Below, piece by piece: positions 1 through 11,164 of a stretch of DNA of 64,000 bases. The stretch is from Oscheius sp. JU75 (taxonomy: Eukaryota > Nematoda > Chromadorea > Rhabditida > Rhabditidae): contig JASJZC010000004.1 in assembly GCA_037178855.1 (NCBI GenBank), forward strand, positions 744,001-808,000, in the 5' to 3' direction. The position numbers and the translations under genes were made by a program. How positions within the stretch are numbered: the first letter of the stretch is position 1; every line of letters begins with the position of its first letter. Below the pieces are notes generated by a model. The model was not told the DNA's origin, ran no database searches, and saw only the letters and a program-made list of their open reading frames with translations.

Positions 1-700
1 CGACTTTCAACTACCGTAACCCGAAAATAATCAGCTTGAAGACTGAAGTTTGAAGTTGGAGTTAGCTGACTGATGGTATGACAATGGCTGACTGCGTGAG
101 TATGATCGGCCGACTCCTCTTCCCCCCAGCATCTGGATCTGTCTGGTGTCCTCTTGACCCCTCCCATCTTCTCTCTCCTTCTCAATATCGTCCAATTGAG
201 TTACGCACTTAAGGAGCACATCTTGTCCAACTCTACCAAGACTGCCCAAGTCGTCGCAACCAGCCTCGCCTTCCCGTACGGTCTAGTCCCGAGAGCTTTC
301 GATTTTCAGTCGAATGGCAGCTGTTCCTGGCTGAAAGTCTTCTTCTCCTGTACGTCTTCTCGGGAGAAGGTGTTATGAGGTGAGACAGCTTTTGCTTGAA
401 GGCTGAAAGTTTTGCGCCGTCTGTGGGAGATCCGAAAACTGTCTTTTCACGCTGTCTCTCCCATCTGGAGCACTTCCACGCCAACAATCGACCCCTAGTG
501 ATGCCGCGCGACGAGATCCTAGTCAAGATTCAGTGTGAGGACAAGCCGAACAAGCTACAGACCACTGTCATCGTCGAATGGTGCTTCCCCTCCCCTCCCA
601 TCCAATTCGTAGACTTTTCCATTGTTCTGTGTGAATAGAAATTGTTGCGAGCGTCATTTCGGGTTAACGACTCTCACTTATCAGTCATTTTATGCGTAAG
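1..700. other. Unassigned stretch left of the MFS gene
   Basis: No convincing coding exon is visible on either strand. Open frames are short, and none has membrane segments that would continue the transporter read on the minus strand from 731. The simplest reading is that it lies inside a long intron of that transporter, whose remaining exons are left of the window. Confidence 0.4.
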
Positions 701-730
701 GGGAGACAGAAACCCGGAGCCTGGACCTAC

Positions 731-1199
731 TTGACTTGGTCTTATTCATCCAGTATCCGAAAGCCGGACTGGCGATTCCTTGACCGACAGAGAAGGCGGC
801 GGTGATGAAGCCGAAGAAGGTCTCACTGGCTGTCGGATCGACCTAAAGCAAAACATTTTGTGGGTTTCGGCCTCCGGATACCTGATTGAGAAAGGGCCAG
901 AGAGTCGGGAAGAAGATGGAGAACTGGACTCCGCAGAAGAAACAGACAGCTGTAAGGAGGTAGATCGAGGGCCAGTGGGTCGGCTGACCACTGGAAATTG
1001 ACAGTACCGGGAAAATGGACTCGACTCACTCCTCACATTTCTTGCCATTCAGATCAGTCATCGAGCTCTCACTCGTGGCTACTACCTTCTCTGGAAGCGT
1101 AGTGAGCTTCGGCGGATCCTCTGTGACCGAGTCCGAAGGTGAAGGCGTCTCTGGCGGATCATCATAGGCCCGATTCACCACTCCGTCCGAGACTGACAT
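731..1199 (-). CDS. MFS transporter, MFSD8/CLN7-like (5' end only)
   Basis: This is the N-terminal part of a major facilitator superfamily protein of the MFSD8/CLN7 type, which in animals sits in lysosomal membranes. Three exons read on the minus strand as 1199..1030, 990..882 and 842..731, joined in consistent phase (170, 109 and 112 nt). The first exon gives a polar cytosolic N-terminus with an acidic SEDPP-like stretch. The second gives the first membrane helix (SIYLLTAVCFFCGVQFSIFF) ending in TLWPFLNQ. The third gives a second helix and the GYWMNKTK loop, matching the conserved helix 2-3 loop of the superfamily. The start follows a TTCTCTAG acceptor-like motif, so trans-splicing or an upstream non-coding exon is possible. 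About 130 residues are seen, against roughly 500 expected. The donor at 730 (GTAGGT) leads into a region with no recognised exon, so the rest probably lies outside the window. Confidence 0.75.
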
Positions 1200-1676
1200 C
1201 TAGAGAATCATGAATTGAAGCGGAGACAAAGAGGTGTTAAAAAGGAATGTCGTCAGTGGGTGACAGAAGGCGATAAGACGCGCGAACTACAGGGTCCAAA
1301 GACAAACAGTGAAAGAGATTGGAGCTACAGATGAGGCGATAGGATAGGAGGAGGAAATGGTCAAATGACTGTATTTCGGGTGAGGAGGGTGAATGAGCTA
1401 TGCTCAAAAAATAGAACAATTTAAGACTTAATGTACCCATGTTATCACTAGTTTTCGCTGAAGTCCCATAGGACCGCTTCAGGTTTGAATTGGCGCGGCA
1501 ACTGCTGTAGAACAGGGTGAATCTTCAGCCAAATTTTGTAGCTGTACTCTCGCTTTAAAATGGCTTCCACAGGAGCTGGGTAAGAGTATTTAGGAGACAG
1601 ATGTCTCAATTGAATTATGAGTAAACTGTTTTTGAAGAAGAACTGAAATGCCGTCACCCCTGGCAAAAAGCCAGAT

Positions 1677-1714
1677 TGTTCTACAAACTCGTAGAGTAGA
1701 ATCGGAATCAGATT
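1677..1714 (-). repeat. Dispersed repeat copy, inverted relative to 2216-2256
   Basis: Read on the minus strand, this stretch carries TCTACTCTACGAGTTTGTAG followed by AACA, nearly identical to the plus-strand copy at about 2216-2256. The same core, CTAC-R-A-S-TTTG-Y-ARAACAT, recurs at 34.9 kb and 37.5 kb. The two copies face each other about 500 bp apart. Confidence 0.6.
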
Positions 1715-2215
1715 CACGAGACTTTAATAGTCTTCAAGCTGCAGATTTACGGATGATAGCCTCAAGTCTTCTTGGTTCTGCTAAAACGGTCCCAAGGCAA
1801 CATTTTGCCTGTTCGATAAGTTCCCATAATCCCTAAGGGTCACAAGCCCTTTATCAGCAGCTATGCTGAAGTTTTAGGTTTGTTGCGAGAGAGCCGGTGA
1901 TTCTTGCTCTTGATGATGACTAGTGACTTCCGGTCCCTAACATCTAATGATTCAGTAGTGATTTAACTCATTCCAATCTAGATACTCATCGATCATGTTA
2001 GCAGATCTTCCGGTGGAAGAAGATTTTGTTTTCGAGTCATAAAAAGTTCAGGAGGACAACCTAGCTGAGGAGACACAATGGAGGTCATCTGCTCCGATAA
2101 CGTGTTTGGTTTTCTTGATTCCTTTAGACAAAAAATGAACAGAGGTATGCAGAGTGCTGTTTTTATAAACAAAGTTCCTATTTACCTCAAAAATCCATTT
2201 AACTCTACAGAAGGC

Positions 2216-2258
2216 GGGGATCTGATTCCGGTTCTACTCTACGAGTTTGTAGAACATC
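2216..2258 (+). repeat. Dispersed repeat copy, partner of 1677-1714
   Basis: The stretch contains TCTACTCTACGAGTTTGTAG then AACATCGG and a GAAAAT tail. By eye it agrees with the reverse complement of 1677-1714 at all but about two of 37 positions. Arms of this kind could be remnants of a non-autonomous transposon, but no target-site duplication was confirmed. Confidence 0.6.
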
Positions 2259-2571
2259 GGAAAAGTGGAAAATGACTAGAGCAATAATAACAGAACTAAG
2301 GCGACAAAGAAGAGAGCATGGCCTAGAGACGCACCCGTCTCTCTCCTTCTTATCTTGTCTCCTGAGGGTGGAAAGGCAGGAAGATAAGTAAGGCTCACTA
2401 CGATGGAGACGAGTTGTAGTGTGAACTCTTGTTGTATCTCTCAGAAAAACTTCAAACGGTAGGACTGTCCCCAGTCGTTGTCCCGAAACTTTAATTCTAA
2501 GTCAGTTAAAATGGTTCAGTCGGTCGCGACCCTTCTTGATCATTTTCCAACTGTGCGCGCGGCTCAATCAC

Positions 2572-2640
2572 ATGGCGCAGTGGCAAACAGGTCTGTTTGC
2601 CGCGCAGAGGTCGAGGGTTCGATTCCTCCCAAGGCCACGT
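2572..2640 (+). pseudogene. tRNA-like sequence (degenerate, tRNA-derived)
   Basis: An A-box-like TGGCGCAGTGG and a B-box-like GGTTCGATTCC lie at normal tRNA spacing. The expected acceptor stem does not form: the 3' strand CAAGGCC has no partner on the 5' side, and the T-stem has a mismatch. It looks like a decayed tRNA or a tRNA-derived SINE head rather than a working gene. Confidence 0.4.
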
Positions 2641-3698
2641 CGATGATGAGTTGTTTCAAGACGGGACTGACAAGCGAGTGATTACAGCCTGAAACACTGA
2701 GACTTATTTTTCCTTTTTCGGCGCTTCTTCTTTTCAGAAAATGGTCTCAAAGACTAAGATTCATCAAAAATTCACTGAAATTCTTCTTGTCTCTTGAAAT
2801 CACTAGAAAGTCAGAAAGACTCTTTCTCTGACCGTTTCCTGTCTATAAAATAAATAAAAAAAACGTCCGAAACCATTGTCAGATTTCAAACTCCTTTCCA
2901 GACACTTACTCCGGAGCTTTTTCACATCCTTTTTGTGAACATGGTACGCGCCATTTTCAACAAAACGCCCAAGATACGTTTCCCTGACAAAAGTCTAATG
3001 TTTCCTTATTTTTCAAGATCTTTGAACCTTCGCTTTTAAATCCCTTTTCGGCTACAAAGAGAGCAAGAGGTTTATTTTTATAGAAAATAATACTTCAAAA
3101 AGTTAGCTGTCAATTGATTACTAAGGCTTTTGTCAAGAGCGATCAACAATCTCTTCTCATGAATAATTGTTGTTTTGGTCTCTGAAGCTATATGATCTTC
3201 TGAAAATCGATATTTCATCGTTTAACTAATCCTAATTTATACTTGTTTTTATTAGGAACGAGAGTGGATATGTGTCGTACCATAAACTCTCCAATCTATC
3301 GTTGTAGATCGCCTTTGTCTCACAAAACTATAGTGTGAAACCGAAAGACATCAAACAAAGATTCCAACGATGTGGTTACAGAAAGTTCATATGAACGGTA
3401 TCATAAGTTTCAAATAAATCTTGCTCTCACTGTACATTACCCTTTCTAGAAGTATCTGTCGTTCACCCACCGTTCCCTGAATGTTCTCTGTGATCGTCCC
3501 TTTGTTCAGAGTTGAGGAAACAAGATTTTTTGACAGGCCTTTTGACTGTTATTGAACTGTGACTGTAGTTCTCTTCGTTTGAATTTTGGTAGCTTGACTC
3601 TTAGTATCTGAACTTCCTTCTTCTGGATTTCGTATAGACTATGCGACCCTTTCATGTCCTCTGACTTCTTCATAGACTGTTCAAAATTTCCAGAGAGG

Positions 3699-5670
3699 AT
3701 GGTGAACACGAGAAGAACACCGTCGCGAGTGCTCAAGTTGGAGAACAACAGCCCGACGAAGAATGGCTACGCGAACGGCGACATGAACGGCACTGAGAAT
3801 GGAGACGTGGAAATGGTAGTATCTCTTTTTTTTTAAGTTCCAACTCACAGATTCAGGTAGAGAACGAGACCCCGAAGAAGAGTGTGACAAAATCCCCGAA
3901 GAAGACACCTACAGAACCGAAAAGTTCCACCCTTCCAATGCATGTTATGAAGGAGAAGGAGGGCCTTGCCACGAAGTGAGTGGGTCTCGAGACGAAGCCT
4001 ACCGTAGCCTTTTCAGAAAGACCGAGAAAACGGAAGAAGTCGCGCCAGGTGGATCCCTGGCAGTCCTCTTAACCCAGGGACTGATGGCCAATGATGCTCC
4101 AAAAGTGGACACTGTTCTCAAAGACAGCAATCTTGAGACTATTAGGGTTTGTAGCGTCTAGGGTTTTGGAGGAAAAACATGTTCAGAAAACACTCCAGGA
4201 CCTGAACGTGGTCCACGTCGTACCCCTTCTGAGAGCCATCGAGCACAGACTAAGGACCCGCAATGCTGTCGAGTGAGTTCAATCTCTCTTTTGCTTTGAA
4301 CCTTACGGTTTATGACCGAAAAGGAAGCGTAGAACCTGTCGAATCTTCAATATCAATAGAGACAGATCGATGACAGGGTGTAAGGTTTTACGACCAGTAT
4401 GGGATCAATAGAGTCAACAATCTCTCTTCTCGATATCCGTACTCTGAACGCATCGAAGCAGTAGTGATTATCGGATATAAATCAAAGTAATTAAACAAGA
4501 GTCATTTCATAACAGTTTCGGTAGTAACAATAGGATCCATTCTGTCAGACAGACAGATTCATGAAAACGAGATGATTTATAGATTGCGATAACACTTTTT
4601 CATAAGCTAAATCTCTGGTTTTCAGAATCCGTCCCTGGATCCGATGGCTTCAATGTGCTCTCTCCCACCACATGTCTTTCCTCTCTTCAGTGAGTTTATC
4701 CTTATAAATTTCCAATATTTCCCCTCTTCAGCAGCGTAGTCTCGAGAAGGAACTAGGCGGCTTGTTGGAATGGATGAAGACACGATCCCTTCACATGCAG
4801 AAGCTATTCGAACTCCATGGAAAGATCGGGGTTCTGGTCGAGCAGATGGAGAGACGTACCAACAATGCTGTCCCTCTGGCACCACAGCCTTTGATCGTCT
4901 TTAACAACGGTAACTTCCTCTTGGGACCATCTTCATGGAAATTTAGACGAGCTGAACGACGATTCTGATGGCGACGACCTCGGATCCATCGGAGACGACG
5001 AGAGCGGAGCCAGCAGTGAGGAGGACTGGTGGGATGAGGGAGAGATCAGGCAGGAGGACGACATGGAAGAGGACGATGAGAGTGACGATGAGGATGAGGA
5101 ATTGGAAGGTATACTTTTGATTAAAAGACCTGTTAAAAGATTGTTTTCCCAACAGTGACAACCAGTCCTTAGTGTCTCCATTAGCTAACAGTAAGAGTAA
5201 GGGTTCCTCAGTGTCTCTGAACCCTGGGTCTTCATCCATATAAGACTTTTGTAAGTAACCAAAGTAGAGAAAATAGAAAGGTAGAAAGGTTTCTCCTTTT
5301 GAGTAGAATTCTGTAACGTCAAATAGGGAGGAGAAGAGAGACAAGTGAGGAGATGACTTTCTCTACATTTAGTCCGAAACCCTTTTAGAGAGCTGAAATT
5401 CCGAAAATGAGATGCAGTGAGCACACTGTAGTCCAGTTCTCGCATAAAGCAGTTCCTGTGGATCCGGACAAAATATCATCTTGGGTTATTGAACAATAGC
5501 ACTGCCAGTCACAAACCATATGAAAGCAATCACTGTTCCTTTGAGACCAGCTTTTATGTTCTTCACGTTTTTCAGACATCGGAGGCAGTCGTCCTTCTGC
5601 AGCTGTTGAGTCAGACGAAGAGGATGATGACGATGAGGACGACGACGACGAAGAAATGGAAGAGGACTGA
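3699..5670 (+). CDS. Stand-alone Utp12-domain protein (WDR43/Utp5 C-terminal type), copy 1
   Basis: The protein (316 aa) matches the C-terminal Utp12 domain of WDR43/Utp5, a subunit of the nucleolar small-subunit processome (t-UTP/UtpA) that acts in early 18S rRNA processing. Eight exons fit in phase: 3699..3815, 3857..3975, 4017..4146, 4187..4272, 4626..4689, 4732..4909, 4947..5108, 5576..5670. Residues 1-80 are polar and Lys/Ser-rich with PKK motifs. The helical domain follows, with LAVLLTQGLMANDAPKVDTV, then VVHVVPLLRAIEHRLRTRN and LFELHGKIGVLVEQMERR. The C-terminus is a long Asp/Glu tail after SEEDWWDEG. The N-terminal WD40 propeller of full-length WDR43 (about 670 aa in human) is absent, and no WD exons were found upstream. 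A paralogue with two identical exon sizes (86 and 64 nt) lies at 13610. The start ATG follows a TTTCCAG motif. Confidence 0.75.
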
Positions 5671-5939
5671 CAGAGCTCTTTGAAGAAACTGTTGCTTGTT
5701 ACGGGTTCTGTCAGTTGTCTGTCCCCTAGACTCCAGTCTCCCCCCGTGTTGTTGATTTTCATGTCTTGCTCCTATGTTTTTGCCTTACAGCTCTGGTTCA
5801 ACTTGTTACTCCCACATAAGAATACAGATTTTTGTTCTCTGGATTACCGTAGCTGGGTTCAGTTCCCAGGCGGAACTTAGAGTCGGATGTCATTGACACC
5901 TTGAACAAATAGTCTCTCTCCTCGAACTTTGTGTCGACA

Positions 5940-8900
5940 ATGCTTCTTCCGCTACTCGTCATGTTCTCTTCACTTCCCGGTAATTCTGGGCTTTGAACTG
6001 TCATTGATTCAAAACAGGATCGGAAGCAGCTGCCCGAATCAATGCCAGCTCGGAGCAGATGCTCATTGCGAAACTTCTCGAGGGCTACGACACCGGAATT
6101 CGACCGGTTATGCAAGAATCCAACGTGGTCTATGTCAACATTTCTGTCAGCACACTGAGTCTACTCATTGTGGTTCGTTTGCTTGACATCTTTTTTGAGA
6201 CCAGGCAGCCTTGTGGTTCATTTCCTAGAGTCACAGAGGCTCGCACGTTAACCGATGATTTGGGGGTGAGGCAAGCATTATCACATTTTGGCGTGTTCTA
6301 TAGAGTTGTAGAGCAAATCAAGATCTGAAACTCTGCAAAACATCGCCAAGCTCGGAAATGTATTTTTCGGCCCAAAAAATGAGTTTATATTGAGAAGACA
6401 AATTGCACGTTGCAACGAAAATGTCCCTCACGCACTTTGCGTACCCAATGTCATTTCAGCCGTTAACAGTTTTTACCTGTTTTTAAGCATTTTATGACCG
6501 AAAAAGAGACTCTGTACCTGATGAAAGTATAAAAAAATGTTCAGGATCAAGCCCAAGAAACAATTCAGTTCTCCGGAGAGTTCATTCTCCAGTGGAAAGA
6601 CATCTTTCTCAAATGGAATCCGGACGAAGAGGGAGGACTGAAGTGGCTCAAAATGAAGCAGACCGCTATCTGGAAGCCAGACACGACAGTTTCGAGCAGG
6701 TAGTTTTGTGCGGTATTTTTTCGAAACAATGCCTCGTCTAATGTCAAAAGTTTCTTATTTCTTCACTTTTGCGCCCGCGTCTCACCCGTACTGTCTCGGC
6801 GCTCAGCTTTTATGGGGTCGCTTGCTTTCGATTTTTGGCAGTCACTACGACTCATACTTAAGGTGTGAAGAGAGTTCTGATCCTGGAAAACCAGTGGTTG
6901 GAGTAAATTTTGGAAAGCCTTCCCTTGAGGAAGGCAACAAGATCTGAAAAAAAAATTATTATTTTCTGTCGCTTTTGTTCATTTTTTGAGTAAAAAGATT
7001 CATAAGATTTTGCCGCCAGCAAGGGTCGAACCTGCGATGTTGGGCTTATTAGGCCTACTTCTATATAACCGACTTAGCTATGGTGGCTAATTTTCGTCCC
7101 CGAGATCAATGCTACTGATAATCTGATTGGAGGTTTTCGGGCCAAAATTGAGTCTTTCCTTTCAGCACAAAAATGGACACTATTCTCGCTGACGACCAGG
7201 TCTACATCGACGTCAGCTACGAGGGTGAAGTCAGAAGTAGTCTGGCCGGTGTCATCACCAATCTCTGTAACATGAAGGTGCCGCACTCCCTATGTACTCT
7301 CGACTCATTCTTTCTCAGGTGGACAAGTTCCCCTACGACACCCAGACCTGTCAGATTGACATCGGACCCTGGTCCTACACGGCCGACCAAGTCTATGTGT
7401 CTGCCGCTCCTGAAGCAGCCGACCGCGAACTGGATGTAAGAATTACCCGACTACCGTAGTCTAGAGAGCCCAATAAGTACTAACCCCAACAATTCGAACT
7501 CTGACTCCCTCCCTTAGGATTTCCATCAGTTACAGGGAAACTCCGAATGGGACATTCTCAGTCTCACCTCGACCCGATTCGATCAGTATGATGGTGATGT
7601 CGGCTTCAATTACACCAATGTCCGTTTCGTCGTGAGTTTTGGTCCAAAGAGACACCAAAAAAGCTTTCAGCTCCAAATAAAAAGACGACCGCTCTTTTAC
7701 GTGTGGGTACTGCTGGTTCCCACATTCATCATCACCTTTGTTTGCATTTTTGGTCTCTTCACACCGACGAATTCGTTAGGAGACCGTGAGGAGAAGGTAA
7801 GAGGGAACTTGCGATCGGGAAACAGTTGACAACGCTATCAGTTCTAAACCCTTTGAGAAGATCCTTTGAACCAGAGAGTCCAGCAAGACAGCTGGCATGT
7901 ACATAGAGCATGAGTGAGAACATCATAACAGCTTGGTCTCTGGCAACGGAATGCGGCTATAGTCACTTGACTATTAAGAAGACAAAAACAGAATGCATCC
8001 AAGAACAGGAAGCTAGTTTGGTGGAAAAGAACCGTACAAGTTTAAAGTAACTCTGGGAGAGATGCCCTGACAGTAGTTGAAACAAGTAGTATTCTAGAAT
8101 TGACCCTCTATCTGTAGCTCTTTGGCTCAAACTGAAACAGATCCATTGAATCATCGAAAGATGGAAAAAAGTTTGTAGTAATGGGAACGAGTCGGTCAAG
8201 TTAAGAGATAAACTGTGGTGGAGAAAACTCTAAACTAGAGTTAGTACAATAGTTCTAGAACTGATTCTTTGTCTGTAGTTCTTCAGCAGAACCTTGACCA
8301 CCAAGATGACAAACACAGAAAAGGCATCGAAGCAGGGAAGGGAACACTGTGCACTTGAGACGATCCCTTCTCTAGTTAGTATTCTGTCGTCAGGTACCCA
8401 TGAATAACAGCTTCGGAAAGATAGAATACAGAAGGTCTGAAGAGGCTAGATGTCTGTTAAGAGAACTGTCAAAGAAGCTGTCAGAATGTGAAGAAAGAAG
8501 GGCTTGAGGAAAATCTAGACTTTGTTAGTTGAGATTTTACTCAATGCCCACGGCAGTTTTCACGTTTTGCGTCGGGCCTCCATCACTAATCTCGTTAGTC
8601 GTCAGCATTCCACCAGTCTCGCCGTCGCTCGTATACTCGGCCGTCTTGCATCCTTGCTCCTCGCCCGAACTCTTCAGCTGGGCCGTGGCCACACTCTTCT
8701 CCGGTTCCTCTGCCACGAGTTCGCCCATCTTCATTCCAGTCGCCTCCTTCTGTACCGTCGCGACGCCGGATTCAGCTTCGTCCTGTACTCCTCCAGCAGC
8801 CTTGACACCGGTCGTCTTCTTCTGACTCGACGTGTTCTTGGCCGTCGTGACGCCAGTCGTCTCCTTCTGGCTCAGCAGGTTTTGGGCCGTGGTCACGCCT

Positions 8901-11079
8901 CCCGTCGGCTCGTCATCCTTCAGCTGGGCCGTCGTCTTCCTCTTGCTGTTCTCTGATCCAGAAGAGCCACTACTGCCGCCGCTCGACTTCGAAACCTTCC
9001 TGGCCTTCTTGTTCTTGTTCTTCTTCTTGCGGCCCTTTCCCTTCTTCTTCGCATTGACCTCGATAGTGGTGCCCGACGCCGTCATCATCTTTTCTGTCGA
9101 TTCCGTCGTGGCTGGCTTCTCTTCGACTTTAGGAGGTGCCGTTCTCATCGAGACGATCGTCTCCGAGGCTGGCTCTTCTGGCTTCGGGGTCGGGGTAGGG
9201 GCAGCTGGTTTCTTCTTCTCGACCGACTTCGTTTGTTCGATGGGCCTCTTCTCAACTTTTGGTTTCTTTAGCTCGACCGGCTTCGCCTCTAGAGCCATAC
9301 TTACAGAGGGTTGAGCAGCTGCAGGGGCCAGACAGACCGACGACTGTCCCTTCGTCTCCTCGACCGGTTTCTTCTCGACGTTCGGCTCCTTCCTCTGGAA
9401 TAGTTCCTTTTCGACCGGTGCCTCGACTGGTGGCTTCGAATGTTCACTCGGCTTCTCCTCAAACTTGACCGGCGTCTCGGTAGGCCTCTCCTCAATCTTC
9501 TTTCCCCCGAGACCAGGCACCAGACTGACAGACGGCTGTGCTGCTGAAGAGACCGTGCAGACGGACTGCTTCGACTCCTCGACCGACTTCTGGAGCTGCG
9601 ATGACAGCGAGACAGTCTCCTCATTGGACAGGCCTTTCGGAGAAATCGATACTGAGGCAAGCTGCTCCTTCGACTGGGCCTTGGTCAGCTCCCGGGCCTC
9701 CTGACAGACCTCGGCCTTCGTGGTCTCTTTCTTTGACTCCTCCAACTTCTTCTGCTTCTCCTTCCTCGACTCCTGGTAGAGATGGTAGCCGATGCCGACG
9801 ACAGCTGCCAGTCCGGCCAGGGCACCAATGATGAGCAGGCTGGAAAGGGTAAAATTGCTTGCGAATAGGCAAGGTAGAACTTACTTTCGGTGCAGGGGCT
9901 TCATCGCGATTTCTCTGTTGCAGCTGCTGGACGGCAAATGGCTCCTATCTTGGGAGTGTTTTTTTGTTTTAGTTAGAAACTTTTGGGAATTTTTTAATTG
10001 CTAGAGAGTTAAGTATCAAAATGCGGACAACATTGGTAGTCACTAGCAGATACAGTAAACTCAATCCTGATGCTCAACAAGAATCGACTAGGTTCTCCTG
10101 TTAAAGTCATTGAAATGACTTCTCATGACTCTCTGGGTATACTGTAGTCCAATGGATGAAAAATAGTTAAGCCCTGTGATCGCTGAAACACTGAATCGTT
10201 TCTACTGGAGAACGACGCACATAACTCTCGATTTTGGTTTTAGAAGAAGTGGATTTGACTTTTGTGCGCAATGTTCTCCACTTTTTGTTGCTTCTTACTT
10301 TTACAAAACTTATTGTTCACTTTTTGTTCGGCTGGAGTCAAATCGCAACTATTTTAAAGAACTCACTTTTTCACAAATACAGATACGCTGCATTGGTTCT
10401 CCAAAGCAAAAAAAGATTACTAATTTTTACGTTTACTAAACCATTTCGTTACAGGTAAACCTCGGAATGTCCACATTGCTCTCCTCAGCTGTTATCCTCC
10501 AAATCATTGCCAATTCCATGCCTAAAACCTCCTCTCTTCCTCTCCTTGGTAAGCTTTTCATTGCAAACTCGAATTTTCCTAGGAAACTTCATCCTGGCCG
10601 AGATTTTCGTCGTGTCAATCGGTGTCGTCTTCACCGTCGTCCTTCTGGTCCTTCATCATCGTGCCAACACTCGAGAATGGACTCCGCCACGCTGGATTGC
10701 AAGGTGTTTGAGCTGGACTGTGAGTTTAAGGCCAAAAAATATCGAGAAAACGGTTTAGGGCTCAAGAAAATTCGTCAAAAAGTACTACAAGAGGATTTTT
10801 GTGGAGCGCAAGACGACCAAGGTGGACGAGAAGAAGCTCATTTTCAGCGGGGTCAAGTGAGTTGCCCAAATTTGGCAAGGAATTATTAAAAATAGTGCCG
10901 CCTTGTTCGCCGAGGTGGAGAACACGCTCCGACTGGTCACGGATTTTTTGGACGACGAGGAAGAAGACCGCGTTCGCGAGCTGGCTTGGATCAAGTTCTT
11001 CGACCGCGTCGACGTCTTTCTGCTTGTCTTCTTCCAGGTCGCCAACGCACTTCTAACAGTCATCATCTGTCGCCACTAG
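5940..11079 (+). CDS. Cys-loop ligand-gated ion channel subunit 1 (cation type, nAChR-like)
   Basis: This is a pentameric Cys-loop receptor subunit of 443 aa. Eleven exons join in phase: 5940..5979, 6018..6172, 6545..6699, 7166..7277, 7319..7435, 7518..7631, 7671..7796, 10455..10548, 10583..10719, 10759..10856, 10896..11079. A signal peptide (MLLPLLVMFSSLPG) precedes the extracellular domain. The Cys-loop pair is C151 and C165 with 13 residues between, including FPYD. TM1 runs from about residue 238 (FYVWVLLVPTFIITFVCIF), TM2 from about 274, TM3 from about 306, and TM4 is at the C-terminus. A Glu pair before TM2 (GDREEKVNLG) and the lack of a PAR motif point to cation selectivity. No vicinal Cys pair is seen in loop C, so it resembles a non-alpha or orphan LGC subunit; the ligand is unknown. 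Intron 7797-10454 carries another gene on the opposite strand, and intron 6700-7165 carries a tRNA-Ile pseudogene. Confidence 0.85.
6297..6445 (+). repeat. Dispersed repeat copy in an intron of channel 1
   Basis: The stretch begins with an AGTTGTAGAGCAAATC / CTGCAAAACATCGCC module. After an AT-rich spacer it ends with AAATGTCCCTCACGCACTTT followed by GCGTAC. The same two modules recur near 37.4, 40.4 and 45.2 kb. Confidence 0.55.
6783..7087. repeat. Copy A of a duplicated ~305 bp cassette carrying a tRNA-Ile
   Basis: The stretch from CACCCGTACTGTCTCGGCGC to the end of the tRNA pseudogene aligns almost without gaps to 46658-46963. By eye the 5' 200 bp differ at only a few positions. The tRNA portion has diverged far more in this copy. 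Both copies lie in introns of Cys-loop receptor genes, but at non-equivalent intron positions. Confidence 0.85.
7011..7087 (-). pseudogene. tRNA-Ile pseudogene
   Basis: On the minus strand this keeps the acceptor stem (GCCACCA with TGGCGGC), the T-arm (GCAGG TTCGACC CTTGC) and part of the anticodon arm. The D-arm and 5' anticodon stem are rearranged (TTATATAGAAGTAGGCC), so a cloverleaf cannot form. It is the decayed partner of the intact tRNA-Ile at 46890-46963. Confidence 0.75.
8537..9904 (-). CDS. Membrane-anchored Lys/Glu/Thr-rich protein nested in channel-1 intron 7
   Basis: Two exons, 9904..9885 and 9839..8537, encode 440 aa. A six-residue N-terminus (MKPLHR) le ads into one membrane helix at about residues 7-25 (LLIIGALAGLAAVVGIGYHL). 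The rest is a long low-complexity region of KEKE type with repeated units: AAQPSVS occurs twice, T(T)GV(T/K)(T/A)A-like units recur near the C-terminus, and there is a strongly basic stretch (KKKGKGRKKKNKNKK). The layout of a tiny N-terminus, one helix and a charged repeat tail recalls RRBP1/kinectin-like ER anchors or triadin/junctin, but I cannot assign a family. The gene lies wholly inside intron 7797-10454 of the cation channel, on the opposite strand. The start follows from an in-phase GTAAGT donor after codon 6 and a TTTCCAG acceptor. Confidence 0.75.
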
Positions 11080-11164
11080 CCCAGATTTGCAGAATGTTTA
11101 TATACTGGGCGTTAGCTACAAAATCAATAATGACTAGTAGTTGATTGGGAAGAGAGATCATAAT

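Larger units (their letters stand above)
1204..3698. other. Intergenic region between the MFS gene and the first Utp12 gene
   Basis: No gene was recognised here. The stretch holds two inverted copies of a dispersed repeat (about 1675-1715 and 2214-2260) and a tRNA-like sequence near 2572-2640. From about 2700 it is AT-rich with no sustained open frame. It is the likely 5' region of both flanking genes, which diverge from it. Confidence 0.5.

Noticed and set aside
8832-9314. 160-codon hydrophobic plus-strand frame
   Set aside because: Antisense to the Lys/Glu-rich nested gene; Phe/Leu/Ser richness comes from reading AAG/GAG codons backwards.
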